Source of the DNA: Carettochelys insculpta
Taxonomy: Eukaryota; Chordata; Testudines; Carettochelyidae
Reading direction: 5' to 3'
Length of the DNA: 64,000 nucleotides
Assembly (NCBI RefSeq): GCF_033958435.1
Contig: NC_134138.1
Span: 5,468,001 to 5,532,000, forward strand
Below the pieces are notes generated by a model, which saw nothing but the letters and a program-made list of their open reading frames with translations, searched no databases and was not told the DNA's origin. The translations under genes were made by a program, and so were the position numbers. This document shows, piece by piece, positions 20,740 to 33,113 of the stretch. Position 1 is the first letter of the stretch, and every line of letters begins with the position of its first letter.

Positions 20740-22390
20740 TTATGTGTGAACAAATAGCAAAAAGGCTGTCTGTTGTGTGTGGCTGACTGGGTTTGCTGTG
20801 CTAATGGGAACAGATCAGAGCTGCTTCAGGGTTATGGACTGAGATTTGGGCTGTGGTGGGAATGTAACACATGAGCCTACACGGGAAGGTTGCCTGGTTC
20901 CCTCTCTCAAACTGAAGTCAAATGAGGCCCAGTTAGGACTGGCAAGAGGACTGGGAAGGAGCGGGGGCAGCAAAAGCAACAGTCAAAGGTAAAGAAAATC
21001 CTGGCCGTGGCCAGAACGCATTCTCTCCCATGACCCCTCCCCCGTGGGATACCAAGGAGGTGGGATGAAGCCTTCTGTCTCAGGACCCACACAAGTGGTT
21101 GGTGACTATAAGGGATGTGGTTAAGGGCACACACTGCAGGTCTAGCGAGGCCTAATCAGAGGGGGTGTCAGGGAATGGGGCCAGCGCGGTGTTCTGCAGT
21201 GTCTGAGCTGGGAGGCGACACAGCATGAAAGCTCTGCGGTGTCAGGCTGGCAGAGGAACCCTGGGGAGCAGATTTGGCCAGGTTGCAGAGCTAGGGGGGC
21301 ACTTGCTTGGAACTAACTTACCTCAGGCTTCTGATCTCCTGATTTCCGCTTCTGTCATGACAGCTGGGGGAGGGATAAAGGGAAAGCCTTCTAACACTGC
21401 CTTGCTGGAAACCAGAGCCACCTCCCCACTTCCACCCCCAGCCACTGGGCTCACACACCTCTAGCTTGGAGGCAGAGCTGGGCCCTGCCTGTTCACATTG
21501 TCCAAATGCCCACCAGCTAAACGGGGAGCCCAGGGGGTTTGCCCTTTGGATGAAGAATGCTTGAGAACAGGGGCAGCAGCTCAGGTTTGTTCAGCTTTTG
21601 CAAAGATCTTTGCAAAGCTGTCAGCAACCGGCTGCGGCAGCTGGTTTTCCAGCAAACAGGTCCGGGGCGGGGAGGAGGGGGACAGATCCCAGGCCAGGCT
21701 GTGCTACAGTAGGGTACCTCTGTTTAAACAGTCTGCAACAAGCGAGTTAACATTAGAACACAACCAGGTTTTAGAGTTACCGGCCATTGAGCTGAATGGA
21801 GCCACTCAACATGGTCATTTCCGACTCCCTGCCGAAAGGCTGCATCAGACAGTGCTGCGCAGGGGCACGGCTGGGGGGATGCTGCTTCCCAGAACATCGG
21901 CACACCAAATGAAGCATTATTTGGACTCTGTCGGTGCTTGGGACACCCGCACCCCATTGGCCCATGTTGGGAAGGCATTTGGGATTGACGATGATTTGCG
22001 TACAGGCACAGCCGTCTCCCTGAGGCCTGTAGGGGGGCTCCTTCGGAAACGTATGGAGACTGGAGGGCAAAGCTGTGGCTGTGTCTAATTTTAGGGGAGG
22101 GAAAATGAGGGAAAATGTAATGGCACATTCAGAGCTTGGCAGGGGTGTGTAGCTAAACTCTTCCCACATGGTGCCCCTGATTCTTGGCGTACTGAGTGTG
22201 GACGTATGGATTCCCTTCCCTCCGCCCCACAGTTGGCTTGAAGTCAGTTACTGTGACAGCAGCTGCTGATCCCCGTAAACTCGGATCGGTTCTCTAGGGC
22301 ACACTCTGAGCAGCAGGCTGGGCGGTAAAGCAGCCCATGCGTCACCTCCAGCTTGCCCGCCTGCAAGACCCTTAACCTCGGCTTCTTTGG
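20740..22390 (+). repeat. Repeat module, copy A (outer part of the left inverted arm)
   Basis: Matches the reverse complement of about 44,150-42,510, the reverse complement of 34,760-36,430, and the direct copy at 33,770-34,570. Landmarks are CTCTCAAACTGAAGTCAA, GGCTGGCAGAGGAACCCTGG and TTTACGGGGATCAGCAG-like text near the right end. It has no conserved open frame and may be an internal part of a retroelement I do not recognise. Confidence 0.75.
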
Positions 22391-24130
22391 GACAGAGAGA
22401 GCCGTGTTAGTCTGTATTCTAGCAAACCAAAACAGCAGTCTGTTAGCGCTTTAAAGACTAGCAAAATAATTTATTCAGTGATGAGCTTTCATGGGACAGA
22501 CCCACTTCTTCAGATCATAGCCAGACCAGAACAGACACAATATATAAAGCACAGAGGTCCACAAATCGTCATCAAGGTTGGCAAGTCAGAAGAGCAGAGG
22601 GCTGGCAGGGCTGGGGTGGGGGGAGTTAAGAGTTAGATAAAACAAGAAAGCACTTAAAAGGTAAAAGAATCCTTATAATGGGGCAGGTAGTTGCTGTCCA
22701 TCTTCAAACCACATGTTAATGTGTCAAATTTGAATACGAATGTTAGTTCTGAGCATTCCCTCTGTAGACGGCCGTTAAAGTCCCTTTTCAGTAGCACACA
22801 AGCTCTCAGGTCTTTAACAGAATGGCCCGCTCCAGTAAAGTGCGGGCTGAGAGCTTGGTGTATTTGGAGTTTTTTAATGTCTGCTCTATGTCCGTTCATT
22901 CTTTGTCGAAGAGCGTTTGTGGTCTGTCTGATATACGTGGTGTGTGAGCATTGTAGAGGGGGTCAGAGGCTCAACACATTCCACATGCGCTGCCTTAGGC
23001 GCATACTCGGTATCTCATGGCAGGACAAGGTCCCCAATAGCGCAGCGCTTGAGAGGGCAGGCGCCGCCTCCATGGTCACCCTTCTCAAACAGAGGCGTAT
23101 GCGCTGGCTGGGCCATGTCTCACGCATGACGGATGGCTGAATACCGAAGGACCTCCTCTTCGGCGAGCTGGCGTCTGGAAAGAGGCCGAAAGGGCGACCT
23201 AAATTGCTGTACAAGGACGCGTGCAAGCGTGACCTCAGCGCTCTCTCTATCAGCGTCAACACTTGATCCTGTACTTAATGTGGTTAGGTCCAGGGATGAA
23301 ATCTCCAGCACAGATATGTGGGCAAAGCTGGCAACAGGGCTTGTTACAAGGAAAAGTTCCAGGATTAGTATTTTGGTGGTACAGCCTATGATTGGTAGAG
23401 AGAAGCCTGATAAGGTTGGGAGGTCGTCTGTAGGAGAGAACAGGCCTGTCACCGAGGTCCTTCTGGAGTGTGGCATCATGATTAAGGATAGGTTGTAGGT
23501 CTTTAATAATTCGTTGCAGTGGTTTGAGTTGGGGGCTGTAGGTGATGACCAGTGGTGTTCTGTTCTTGGCTTTTTTGGACCTATCTTGGGGTAGTTGGTT
23601 TCTGGGTATTCATCTAGCCCTGTTGATTTGTTCTTTTTTTTTTTTTATTTAACCTGGTGGGTAATTCAGGTTTATGAATGTTTGGTAGAGATCTTACAAA
23701 ACAAAGCAGCCGAAATGCAGCACTTTAAAGACTACCCAAAAGATTTATTCGGTGATGAGCTTTCGTGGGACAGACCCACTTCTTCGGATCAATGGTAGAG
23801 ATCTTGTAGTTTTCAGCCTCTGTCACTAGGATCAGAGTAGATGCGATAGTATCTCAGGGCTTGACTAGAAATGATGGATTGTGTTGTGTGTGCAGGATGG
23901 AAGCTAGAAGCATGTAGGTAAGTCTAGCGATCAGTGGGTTTCCGGTAGGGTGTGGTACCGATCAGGCCATCCTTGATTTGTACTGTAGTGTCCAGGAAAG
24001 GTATCTCTTGTGTGGAGTGGTCAAGGCATAAGTTGATGGTGGGGTGCAGATTGTTAGAGTCTCTGTGGAATTCTCCTAGAGTCTCTATACCAGGGGTCCA
24101 AATTAGAAAGACGTCATCCATGTTTGGTTA
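22390..24130 (-). mobile_element. Penelope-like retroelement, left-arm copy, with nested LINE
   Basis: Minus-strand fragments in order: reverse transcriptase end (24,121-23,926: MDDVFLIWTPGIETLGEFHR, then LYRKPTDR-type text as PYRKPTDR); a CNKPCCQFC-like cysteine block near 23,340; and, after an interruption, the GIY-YIG endonuclease C-terminus (22,899-22,654: MNGHRADIKKLQIHQALSPH, then GHSVKDLRACVLLKRDF). The interruption (about 22,935-23,262) is a LINE fragment on the opposite strand. A short Penelope 3' tail is also nested near 23,690-23,800. It is inactive. Confidence 0.85.
22935..23262 (+). mobile_element. Non-LTR retrotransposon RT C-terminus nested in the Penelope element
   Basis: Plus-strand reading gives QRLNTFHMRCLRRILGISWQ, ERAGAASMVTLLKQRRMRWL and GHVSRMTDG, then a TGA. 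This is the conserved tail after the LINE reverse transcriptase. The opposite-strand copy at 41,320-41,925 is longer and includes a C-terminal zinc finger. Here the rest has been lost at a junction near 23,262. Confidence 0.85.
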
Positions 24131-25600
24131 GTACAGGAGGAGTCATAGGGGACGAGAGCATCTTTGGGAGAGGCAGTGACACTGCTGTGCTCCCAGGAGT
24201 GGCTCCCTTTCCCAGCAGAAAATGCAACACAATCAACACAGGTAGGACTTGAATCCACAACTCTGCAATCCTCCATTAGGCTACTGGGTCTGGCTGTAGA
24301 TTACAGGTTTTTTGCTTCTGAGTGTGATGAAGGCTACTGAGCTGCCGCCCCTAAATTTTCTGCCAGTGCGGCGGTCAGGAAGGAATTTCTCACTTCCAGA
24401 CGTTGGCAGCCAAGTGCCTGATTAGGCTCAAGTGGGACCTTTCTTAGAAGCAGCTGGTGTTTGCCACTGGCCCAGAAAGGCTCCCACCAACCATCCCATG
24501 CTTGGAAAGCAAATCCCTGCAAGGGAAAGGACTAGAGTGTGTTGGCAGGTGAAATAGGACGGGGTTTCTGGGCACAGCAAGAGAACGCAATCCAGGGAAA
24601 CTTTGCTCAAAATCCAGGCTGCTTACAGCCTCAGGCTGCGATTTCCTTCTCACTAAGGCAAATCCAACCAGCCACCACAGCACCTCTGCCACCCCACTGG
24701 CCAGCCAGAGCCACACCAGCAAACCCCCAGACTTCCCAGCTGCTCTACCAGCCCAGACCAACAAACCCCAAATTAAGGTGAGAGGCTCTTGAGCCTATTT
24801 CACCAAACTCCACACAGATTGTTTCAGGTCCCAAAGGGCCCAGCCCCAGCCCCTGGTCAATATATACTTGGGTTTTACCCAACACAACACGCTCAGCAAT
24901 TCTTTAGATCCAATATCTAAAGATTTATTAACAAAAAAGAAAGAACAGGGTTAGAGAGAAGAATTGTTAAAGCAAAACTTTACATGCTTCAGTCATAACT
25001 TCCGACGCAGCCAGCGATGTTATTTGCTGATTCTTGAAAGTCTCTGAAAGTTCATTGCATGTTACATAGATGCAGTCATTGGAGCATCGTAGGTCCGGCC
25101 CGCTGGAGTCCACATGCTGGACCATGGCCCCTTGGAGACCACAAGACAAAAGATCCAATATGGACACTGCTAAATCCACCTCATCCTGCTGAGGGATGGG
25201 CCCCCAGTCCAGACAGGCTTAACTCATGAAGACTGAGGAACCAAGAAAGTCCCTGCCAGGGCCCATCTCACAGCTTTTCATACGCGGAGGGACAATTCTA
25301 TTCTGCTCCATGGGCCTTGGCCCACCACCTGAGCCGGTGGGTCACTGTGCCGAGTTCCCATTCGTTGCAGGCCCAGCAGGAAACCCACCTTCACAAAGTG
25401 AGCGTTGGCCATCTGGGCCTCTGCTCAGTCTATTCTCCTGGCTGGGGTGGAGCCCCACCTCCCTCTGTGAACCTCAGCACTGAAGCATTTCTCACACAGC
25501 TGCAGAGCTAAACGTCTATAACTCTGCCTACGTCCATGCTACAGACACACAAGTAGCACATATAGCTTCAGGGCATCAGCAGCTTTCATTCGACACCTCA
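24130..25600 (-). mobile_element. LTR-like sequence, left-arm copy
   Basis: The part 24,130-25,058 is the reverse complement of 39,960-39,024. On the minus strand it contains TTAATAAATCTTTAGATA (a polyadenylation-type signal), and near 25,590 it begins TGTGAGGTGTCGAATGAAAG. This fits a long LTR of an endogenous retroelement, but no internal coding region adjoins it. The assignment is tentative. Confidence 0.55.
24245..24310 (-). repeat. tRNA-Arg-like fragment
   Basis: The minus strand reads GACCCAGTAGCCTAATGG (A-box-like) and later GTGGATTCAAGTCCTACCTG (B-box-like). The spacing is too short for a cloverleaf, so it is a tRNA-derived relic, not a tRNA gene. The opposite-strand counterpart is at 39,800-39,865. 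Confidence 0.45.
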
Positions 25601-28600
25601 CATACCCCCTCCCCGCCCGAGGAACAACATTTGGGGCCAATAGCCACCCTGGGAATTCAAATAGCTTCCAGACCCCACACAAAAGTTCAGCCAGATGACA
25701 GCATGGCCTATCTCTAACCCTCTGGTTCTCCGCCTAGCGCCGTGGGGCGGCCATCCACGTCACTGCAGCATGCAGGGCAGCAAACAGGATCAGGGCACCA
25801 GGGCTGTATGGTAGCCAACTGACAGTACTGCAGGTGGCCCAGACAGAGACACACGCCTCAAGGAGCGCGCTGGGGAGTGGGGCAAACTGGCGAGAAGGAG
25901 ATCCCGGCCTGGGGCTGTGAGGGGCCTGCACTTTAAGCAAAGGTGCCCTGGAGTGATTTCTCCAGCCGTGCCCAGAACCTCCCGGCCGTTATGCCACTAG
26001 CGGTGGCTCTGGGTCACTCCTGCAGGGACTCGGTGGGCTGTCGGGCTAGCACGGTTCGGGCTTGGTGGCCGAGCTGGAGTTCAGGAGTGACGCAATGGGC
26101 CCTTGGGGTGAAAAGTCGTGGGCTGGGGGAGTAACGTAGCGGGGCCCTGAGGCGCGGTGGGGGTATTTCACGGGCTCCGCGACAGGCGTGCGCATTCCAT
26201 GTTCCAGCCAGTGTGTATCATGGACCTTGCAGGGCCTGGCCTGTTGCAGCTGTCCACTTGGAGCATTAGCCCTGTTGTCCACTTGCAGCACTAGCGCTGT
26301 AGGTCAGGCTGGAGCTGCGGCTGTGGTTAGCTCCATGTTCATAGCCGGATCTCAGTTTGACTCCCACATGCCCCAGTCTCAGGGCTTTGCTGCCCCTGCT
26401 GGGCTAAGCCCAGCCAGGTGATTTGTGGGGGCCGTGTTCTGAGATCGCTGGCCTGGGTAAGAAATTGGCCAAAATTCCCTGGAAACCAGAGGTGCTCACT
26501 CCAGAACCTGCAGCCCTGGTCTGGAGTAACCAGGGGGGAATTCCAGCCTGCCCCGTAGTGCCTATCCAGGCAGTGCCGATGAGGCCCCACGTAACTGTAC
26601 CCTCCTGGCTACTGGAGGCTGGGGTGGACGCCCTGCTGCAGAGGCTCATTCCGTCTGGACCATCTCCCAGTTCCACCGTGAGCAGACCCCATCCCCTTTC
26701 CTCTCCCAGTCTCTGTGTAGCCGAGTCCTGCTTCTTCTGAGTCTGGGTGCCTGAGATCAGCTCGGAGGGCAGGGCAGGGCAGGGCAGGGCAGCCACCTCC
26801 AGTGCCACGCTGGAAGAGCAGCGAGTGCGCCAGACCAAGAGTCAGCTCCCAGCCAGGTTTATGAGCCTCCTTTCGGTCCCAAGGGAGAGTGCAGATGTCA
26901 GCTCGTTTCCTAACAGCGGCTGAGGACAGTGGGCAAAGGGCAGCCAGGCAGGTGGCACCGGCAGGGCGAGCTGGGCAGGCAGAGAACCTTGTGTTTGGAG
27001 GAGGCTGTGGGCTCCCGTTGCTCTTAGTAGTAGCGGGCGGAGCACGGGGGGGGCACACTCCAGGCCCCGGGTCTTGGGTTGGTTTCTGGGGAGCAGGTAA
27101 CCCCGACCTGCCATGGAGCCCAGGGCTCCCACAGGCTGTCCCGCTGCTTGGGGCCGCCTTGCAGAGCAGGAGGAAGGATCTCATTTCCCGGGGAGGCAGC
27201 GCCGGGGCAGAGCATGCCCAGGACTCCCTCGGGGGATGTGCATCTCCCGCCGCGGCAACGCACACGGGCCAATCTGCGGTGAGCTGTCAGCCAGCCCAGC
27301 CAGGCAGGCACCTTGTGCCGCTGCAGGTGACGGGCCCATCTCCTGTGCACAGGTGCGGAATGAGCAGGGGCAGTATTACCAGCGCTGCCTCTGGCAGCCC
27401 AGATGCCAGGGTGATGGGCCCCTCCCAGCATGGCTGGCCCTGTCAGGCAGTATGGCGCTTAGCCCCACCCTCCGACACAGTCCTTTCGCCCCCCCAGGTG
27501 AAGAGAGGAAGTGTGTGTGGCCAGGTCAGGCATCTCTGGGTGGACGTGAGAGAGCGGCTGGGCTGAGCCGGAGCTGGGATGCAGGAAGTGTCCTGAAGGT
27601 GCGCTGGTGTCGCGTCCCAGCCCCAGCCCCAGGGGAGGAGGATGCACTGCAGAGCAGCCTGGGAGCACGAGCCGCTGCCAGCGGGGTTTGGTTCTGGCTC
27701 TGCCTCCTGTCAGCAGGGGTGGGTGGCCATAGGGGACGGCAGCCCAAAGAGAGGCAGCCAGCACCGGGTTCTGCCCCAGGGGCTGGGGGCAGGAGCCTGA
27801 GGTGCAAACTGTGCAAAGCTCCGTCACTGACATGCAGATGGGAATCGCTGCAATCAACAGTCGGGAGGCAGGAGTCCCAGGAGTGAGGGGCTGGGGCGCA
27901 GCCTGTGCAGTGCAGGATTACACTGCCGGCGCCGTGCACTGCCCTGGGCCGGGCGTTGCGCTGGCTCAGCCATGCAGAATAGTAGGCAAGGCGACCAGCG
28001 GTGCCTGGGGCAGAGGGGCTGGCAGCAGTCACCTGTCTGGCCTGGCCCCTCAGGCTCAGGTGGGCCCATGTGTGCCCAGCCCGTCCAGCGCAACGACCCA
28101 AGGCTGAGCGCAGGCTCATGGGCCTGTCAAAGACTGAGCAAGTCCAGCTCTGGGCTGTCACATGGGCTGGGGCAGTGTCTTGTTCTTAGTAGTGCTGGGG
28201 GTTATCTCTTGAGGGGGCCAAGTAACTCTTAGCTGGAGGGTTAATAGCTGGGCTTGTCCAGGGCAGAGAACAGGCCTCCTCTGGCTTTGCCTTCCCCCCA
28301 GGACTGCAGAGCTGTCCACGGGTCGCTTCCCTTGGAACGCACATCAACTCCTTGGGCTCAACGATCTGTTCCACCGGGTCGTTAGCCACGGGCCCGGCTA
28401 CGCTTCAGGCACTGCGTCCGCACAGATGTGGCTGCTCTGTGCGAACAGGGAGACGGTCTCCCGCCAGCGTAGTTAATCCGCTTCCCAGAGAGGTGCTCAC
28501 TGTGTCAGAGGGAGGGGTTCGTCTGCCTGCACGGGGGTGAAGGTTGTAGCTGTGTCACTCCAGAGCAAGCAAACGGGTGCAGACTCAACCCGGGACTCTC

Positions 28601-29290
28601 CGAGCACCTTGCCCAGACCTGAAGACAAGCTCCAGGTGGCTCGAAAGTGCCTCCCTCTCACCAAGGGACCTTGGTCCCCAGCGGGGCCTTGCCTGGCTGT
28701 TTGGGGACACTCAGCCTCCCGAGTTAGACCCTGAGCGTGTGGACGAGGCCTACCAGCCAGGCAGTCCTGCTCCCCAGGAGCCCTGTGTCCAGCTGGGGCA
28801 GATCTCAGGGGCTGCAGAGGAAGCTGGGAGAAGCCTGCCAAACTCCCTTGTTGTCACAGCAGGTGCCTGGCTGGAGCCCTGGACCGGGAACACCAGGACT
28901 CGTGAGCCAGCTGCAAATGTTATACGCAGGGAAGGTGATGCAGGCAGGCCAGTGTTCCCCAGGACCTAGGGAGGATGTACCTGACATAGGGGAGTCACAG
29001 ATTCACAGCCGGAAGACACCCCTAAGGCGACCTTGCCTGCACTGACCCCTCCACCAGGCTGTCATTGCACTTGAAATTGGTATGACAGGTTCCCCCAGGA
29101 TACCAGTGAGCCCGTGACCTACCAGCCAGGGCTCCCTCAACACAGTCCTGCTGCAACCAGACACCAGCCTACCAAGGCTTCTCATAGAGGTGGAGGACAC
29201 ACCTACCACGTTATTTACAGACTTCTGTGATGAGGGCTGCACAGGAAGGCTGCAGCTGAGGCCTAGCCCAGCATCCCAAGAGCACACCTC
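25601..29290. other. GC-rich 3.7-kb stretch with no recognised gene
   Basis: Many overlapping open frames on both strands, none with a motif I know. It holds a CAGGG microsatellite at 26,767-26,793 and several isolated splice-like sites, for example CAG/GTGCGGAATGAGCAGG near 27,350. I see no consistent exon series, but this is the largest non-repeat segment of the middle region. Confidence 0.45.
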
Positions 29291-29339
29291 CCTCTGGTGC
29301 GTAAGCCCACGTTATACCCTCCATGCGGCTCGGGGAACA

Positions 29340-30140
29340 GCCCATCAGAAGCCCACAGAATCATGGCAGTGGAAGGGACGTCGAGAGAGTATGAGAGGTC
29401 AACAAGTCCAGTCCTCTGCATTTATGACTCTCCCAGGCCAGGGTTTGTCTGCCCTGAAAAACCTCCAGCAGTGGAGATTCCACAGCCTCCCCAGGCAATT
29501 AATTCCAGTGTTTGCCCAACCTGAGGGTTGGGAGGTTTTTCCTCACGTCCAGCCTACACCTCCCTTGCTGCAGTTTAAGCCCATTGCCTCTTGTTCTAGC
29601 CTCAGAGGTTAAGGAGAATAATGTATCTCCTGGTAACAACCTTTCAGGTACTTGAAAGTTCCAATTGTCCCCCCCTCCCCAAGTCTTCTCTTTTCTAACT
29701 TAAACAACCCCAGTGCTTTCAATCCTCCCTCACAGGCCATGTTCTCTCGCACTTTCTCCATTTGCCTTGCTCTTCTCTGGACCTTCTCCAAAGCGTCCAC
29801 ATCTTTCCTGAAATGTGAGGCTCAGAACTGGAGACAATAGTCCAGCTGAGACCTAAGCTTCACAGAGTAGAGCAGAAGAATGACTTCTCGGGTCTTGCGT
29901 GCTCCGATGAACGCACCCCAGAATGACGTGCCAGGGTTTTCTTATCACACTGTTGACTTATAGTCAGCTTGTGGCCCACTCTGACTCCCAGATCCTTTCT
30001 GCCGTGCTCCTTCGTAGGCATCTCCCATTTTGTAAGCGTGAAACAAACTGTTATGCCCTAAGTGCAGTACTTTGCATTCGTCCTCATGGAATTTCATCCT
30101 ATTTATCTCAGGTGCCTTTTTCCAGTTTTCCTCTCTCTGA
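29340..30140 (-). mobile_element. CR1 LINE 3' end, degraded
   Basis: Minus-strand CR1 tail with GGAAGGGACGTCGAGAGAG-like text on the plus strand at 29,370-29,390. Coding remnants include LEKVQRRARQMEKVRENM and LKALGLFKLEKRRLGEGG. It is broken by several frameshifts and is older than the copy at 7307-8013. Confidence 0.85.
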
Positions 30141-30302
30141 TTTGCTTTTCTGGATTATCTTTTTCTGATTTGTTCTCTTTGCCTGCTGTTTTTGGTTCTC
30201 TGTGTTTTAAATACTGAGTCCCTTCTGGCCTGGCTATGGTCTGAAAAAAGGGTTCTGCCATACAAAAACTCATCTAATAAACTATTTCAGTAGTCTTTAA
30301 AG

Positions 30303-30713
30303 CACGTGCCGCAAGCTTCGAAATTGCCACGCAAATGGCCGTTTTGAAGTTCACTAACGAAGCGCGGAAATGCCTATTCAGCGCTTCATTAGTATGCGCG
30401 CGGCAGCGGCGCTTTGAAATTGACGCTCGTCGCAGCCACGCGGCGAGTCCAGACGGGGCTCGTTTCAAAAGGACCCCGCCTACTTCCAAGTCTCCTTATT
30501 CCCATCAGCTCATAGAAATAAGGGGACTTGGAAGTAGGCGGGGTCCTTTCCAAACGAGCCCCGTCTGGACTCGCCGCGCGGCGGCGGCGAGCGTGAATTT
30601 CGAAGCACCGCTGCTGCGCGCATACTAATGAAGCGCTGAATAGGCATTTCCGCGCTTCTTTAGTGAACTTCCAAAGGGCCATTTAGAAGCTTGGGGCACG
30701 CACAGATGTAGCC
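30303..30713. repeat. Palindromic inverted-repeat element, type 2, truncated
   Basis: A 410-bp palindrome centred near 30,507 whose arms carry AATGGCC, GCGCTTC and TCCAAGTC blocks. The left terminus is shortened, and the right end reads GGGGCACGCACAGATGTAGCC. This is the same family as 40,881-41,316. Confidence 0.85.
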
Positions 30714-30769
30714 CTTGGCCGCTTTTATGTTTTGACCTATTTTGTTGTAAATCAGAGAAGCAGGACAAT

Positions 30770-31420
30770 GGAATACTCCTGTTAACTGGAGTACGCCATT
30801 GTCCTGCTGCTTTTCTGGGGAGGCAGCCTGGAGGCAGCTATCAATTCCTTAACACTCCAGGTCATGGCAACCAAAGATTCACACACTTTGAGGGTGTGTA
30901 TCTCGGGGGTCTACCGTATGTGGCTTGGCAACAGACGTTTTAGCTTATAGGCGTCTTCCTCAGCCTGGGACAGAGTTTGGGGGTGGACTTGTTGATATGT
31001 GTGTGTAAGGAATGTGCCAGCAGGAGCTCAGGACTGGGAAAGGCTTTAGGCCGTGTGTGTTTCAGATCTCATTTGCATGAAAATCTAAATAGATGCATAT
31101 GTAATACCCTCTCAACAGAGTCTGATGGGAGCAGGTGAAGCTGTGAGGTTTCATCTCTTGTCATGAGCATGTTCTTGTAAAGTCACAAGTTATGCTATCA
31201 CCCAAAACAAAAAGCAGTCAAGTAGCACTTTAAAAATCAGCAAAATACTTTAATAGGTGAGCTTTTGTGGGGCAGATGCCCTTCTTCATACCATATCACC
31301 CAGTCTAAAAAATGTGGGTTCTCACCCATGCTTGAAGTGTTTGTGCAATAGAGGGTAGTCACCGTGACTTGGGAAGGTATGGGTTGCACAGGGATTCTTT
31401 CATCAGGCGAGTTAAGGTTT
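30770..31420 (+). repeat. Unidentified dispersed repeat R2, copy 2, with a Penelope-tail insertion
   Basis: A direct copy of 18,420-18,965. At about 31,205-31,300 it is interrupted by a short Penelope-tail fragment flanked by TATCACCCA on both sides, which is a 9-base target-site duplication. Confidence 0.75.
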
Positions 31421-31612
31421 TCCAAAATGCAAGTGTGTGGTGGGTGTGGGTGGTGGTATATTTTTTTGGAAAGGGGGTTGGGGGTGTTTTTGGGTTGTTG
31501 GTGAAAGTTTGTGTGTTTGATGTAGTAAGCTTTCAGTAACTTTTTTTTTACGAAGAGGGGAAAAGATAGAACAAGCTTTTGGGTTTTTATTATGGGAGGG
31601 GTGGCTGAGTTA

Positions 31613-32275
31613 GGCTACATCTACACGTGAACGCTACATTTGAAACACGTTTTCCAGGGCTGGCAACGTCGACGTTCAACATCGACGTTGCGCAGCACCA
31701 CATGGAAATAGGTGCTGCAAGGGAAGGTCCATATGCCACAGTAGCACACATTGAAAGTAGGGTACCAGGAACAGCTATAGACAGGGTCACAGGGCGGACT
31801 CAACAGCAAGCCGCTCCCTTAAAGGGCCCCTCCCAGACACACTTGCACTACACAACACAAGATCCACAGAGCCGACAACTGGTTGCAGACCCTGTGCATG
31901 CAGCATGGATCCCCAGCTGCAGCAGCAGCAGCAGCAGCCAGAAGCCCTGGGCTAAGGGCTGCTGCACACAGTGACCATAGAGCCCCGCAGGGGCTGGAGA
32001 GACAGCGTCTCTCAACCCCTCAGCTGATGGCCGCCATGGCGGACCCCGCAATTTCGATGTTGCGGGACGCGCAACGACTACACGGTCCCTACTTCGACGT
32101 TGAACGTCGAAGTAGGGCGCTATTCCTATCCCCTCATGGGGTTAGCGGCTTCGACGTCTCGCCGCCTAACGTCGATGTTAACATCGAAATAGCGCCCAAC
32201 ACGTGTAGCCGTGACGGGCGCTATTTCGAAGTTAGTGGCGCTACTTCGAAGTAGCGTGCACGTGTAGACACGGCT
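31613..32275 (+). mobile_element. Type 1 inverted-repeat DNA element with TTA duplication
   Basis: A 663-bp copy of the type 1 element that lacks part of the left subterminal region. It is flanked by TTA at 31610-31612 and 32276-32278, a clean 3-base target duplication. Confidence 0.82.
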
Positions 32276-32292
32276 TTAGTCTGGATCTGTAA

Positions 32293-32409
32293 CAGCAAGG
32301 AAGGGTGCTGTGGCATCTTATAGACTAACAGAAAAGATTAAATTATGAGCTTTCTGTGCTTGAAACTTTTCTGTTAGTCTATAAGGTGCCACAGGACCCT
32401 TTGTTGCTG
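32293..32409. repeat. Short Penelope-tail hairpin
   Basis: Two arms of about 44 bases face each other. The left arm contains CTTATAGACTAACAG and the right arm CTGTTAGTCTATAAGG, with a 29-base AT-rich loop. Confidence 0.75.
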
Positions 32410-32494
32410 GTTTTTTCTTGTAAGCATGCAGTGGATTGTTGCCCTGGGGGTAACATTAGCAATTTAAAAGGGGTGCTGTAGAAGGCATGGAATT

Positions 32495-33113
32495 TGTAGA
32501 CAGGATTTTCAAACCCTGGAGTGTAGCTGTACTTTGGAATGGCTTTGCTAATAACTGACTGGAAGAATACTAATGAGGTGCTGAAATGAATATTCAGTGC
32601 CTCATTAGCATGCTGTTGGACAGGGCACTTTGTGGCTTGGTTCCATGGGGATCCTTTGTGAAAGGCCCTTGCAAACTGGAAAATCTCCTTATCAGTGGAT
32701 AGGAACAAGGGGATTTTGAAGTGTGCAGGATCCTTTGGAAAAGGACCCCCATGTAGCCAACCCACACGCAAGCAAAATGGGGCACCTTTGAAGTGCCGCG
32801 GGCGGCAGTATGCTAATGAGGTGTTGAATATTCATTTCAGCACCTCATTAGCATTCTTCGATTTGGCCATTAGCACGGCCATTTCAAAATTTTGGCCAAG
32901 TGCGGCCACAGCCCCCTAGTCTTCAAAAGCCCCTAAAACCAAATAGGAATAAGGGGCTTTGCGAAGGCCCCCATCTGCACTGCATAGGCAGCCTGCTGTG
33001 GCTGCCGTTATGCTAATTAGGTGCCTCATATTCATGGTAGTGCCTCATGAGCACGTTCTGACCTTGCTTATTACCATACCCCTTTCAGAAAGAAGGGGCT
33101 AGCGTAGACGTAG
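32495..33113. repeat. Inverted-repeat element, type 3, in copy B
   Basis: Contains repeated TGCTAATGAGGTG and GAATATTCA blocks in both orientations. It ends GGGGCTAGCGTAGACGTAGCC. The opposite-strand counterpart is 44,788-45,378, and related copies lie at 57,765-58,556. Confidence 0.75.

Noticed and set aside
22654..22899. Independent host gene with a GIY-YIG domain
   Set aside because: It is the endonuclease end of the Penelope-like element, duplicated in the right arm with the rest of the element.
26609..27566. Possible host exons around 27.0-27.6 kb (for example the frame containing VRNEQGQYYQRCLWQ)
   Set aside because: Acceptor-like sites exist, but no donor/acceptor series and no recognised peptide; too weak to call.
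31883..32254. Recurrent MQTLCMQHGS-type frames of 100-130 codons in the type 1 elements (also near 19.5, 20.2, 38.4, 45.7 and 51.1 kb)
   Set aside because: They differ in length between copies and span the inverted ends; no transposase motif. They are by-products of a noncoding element.
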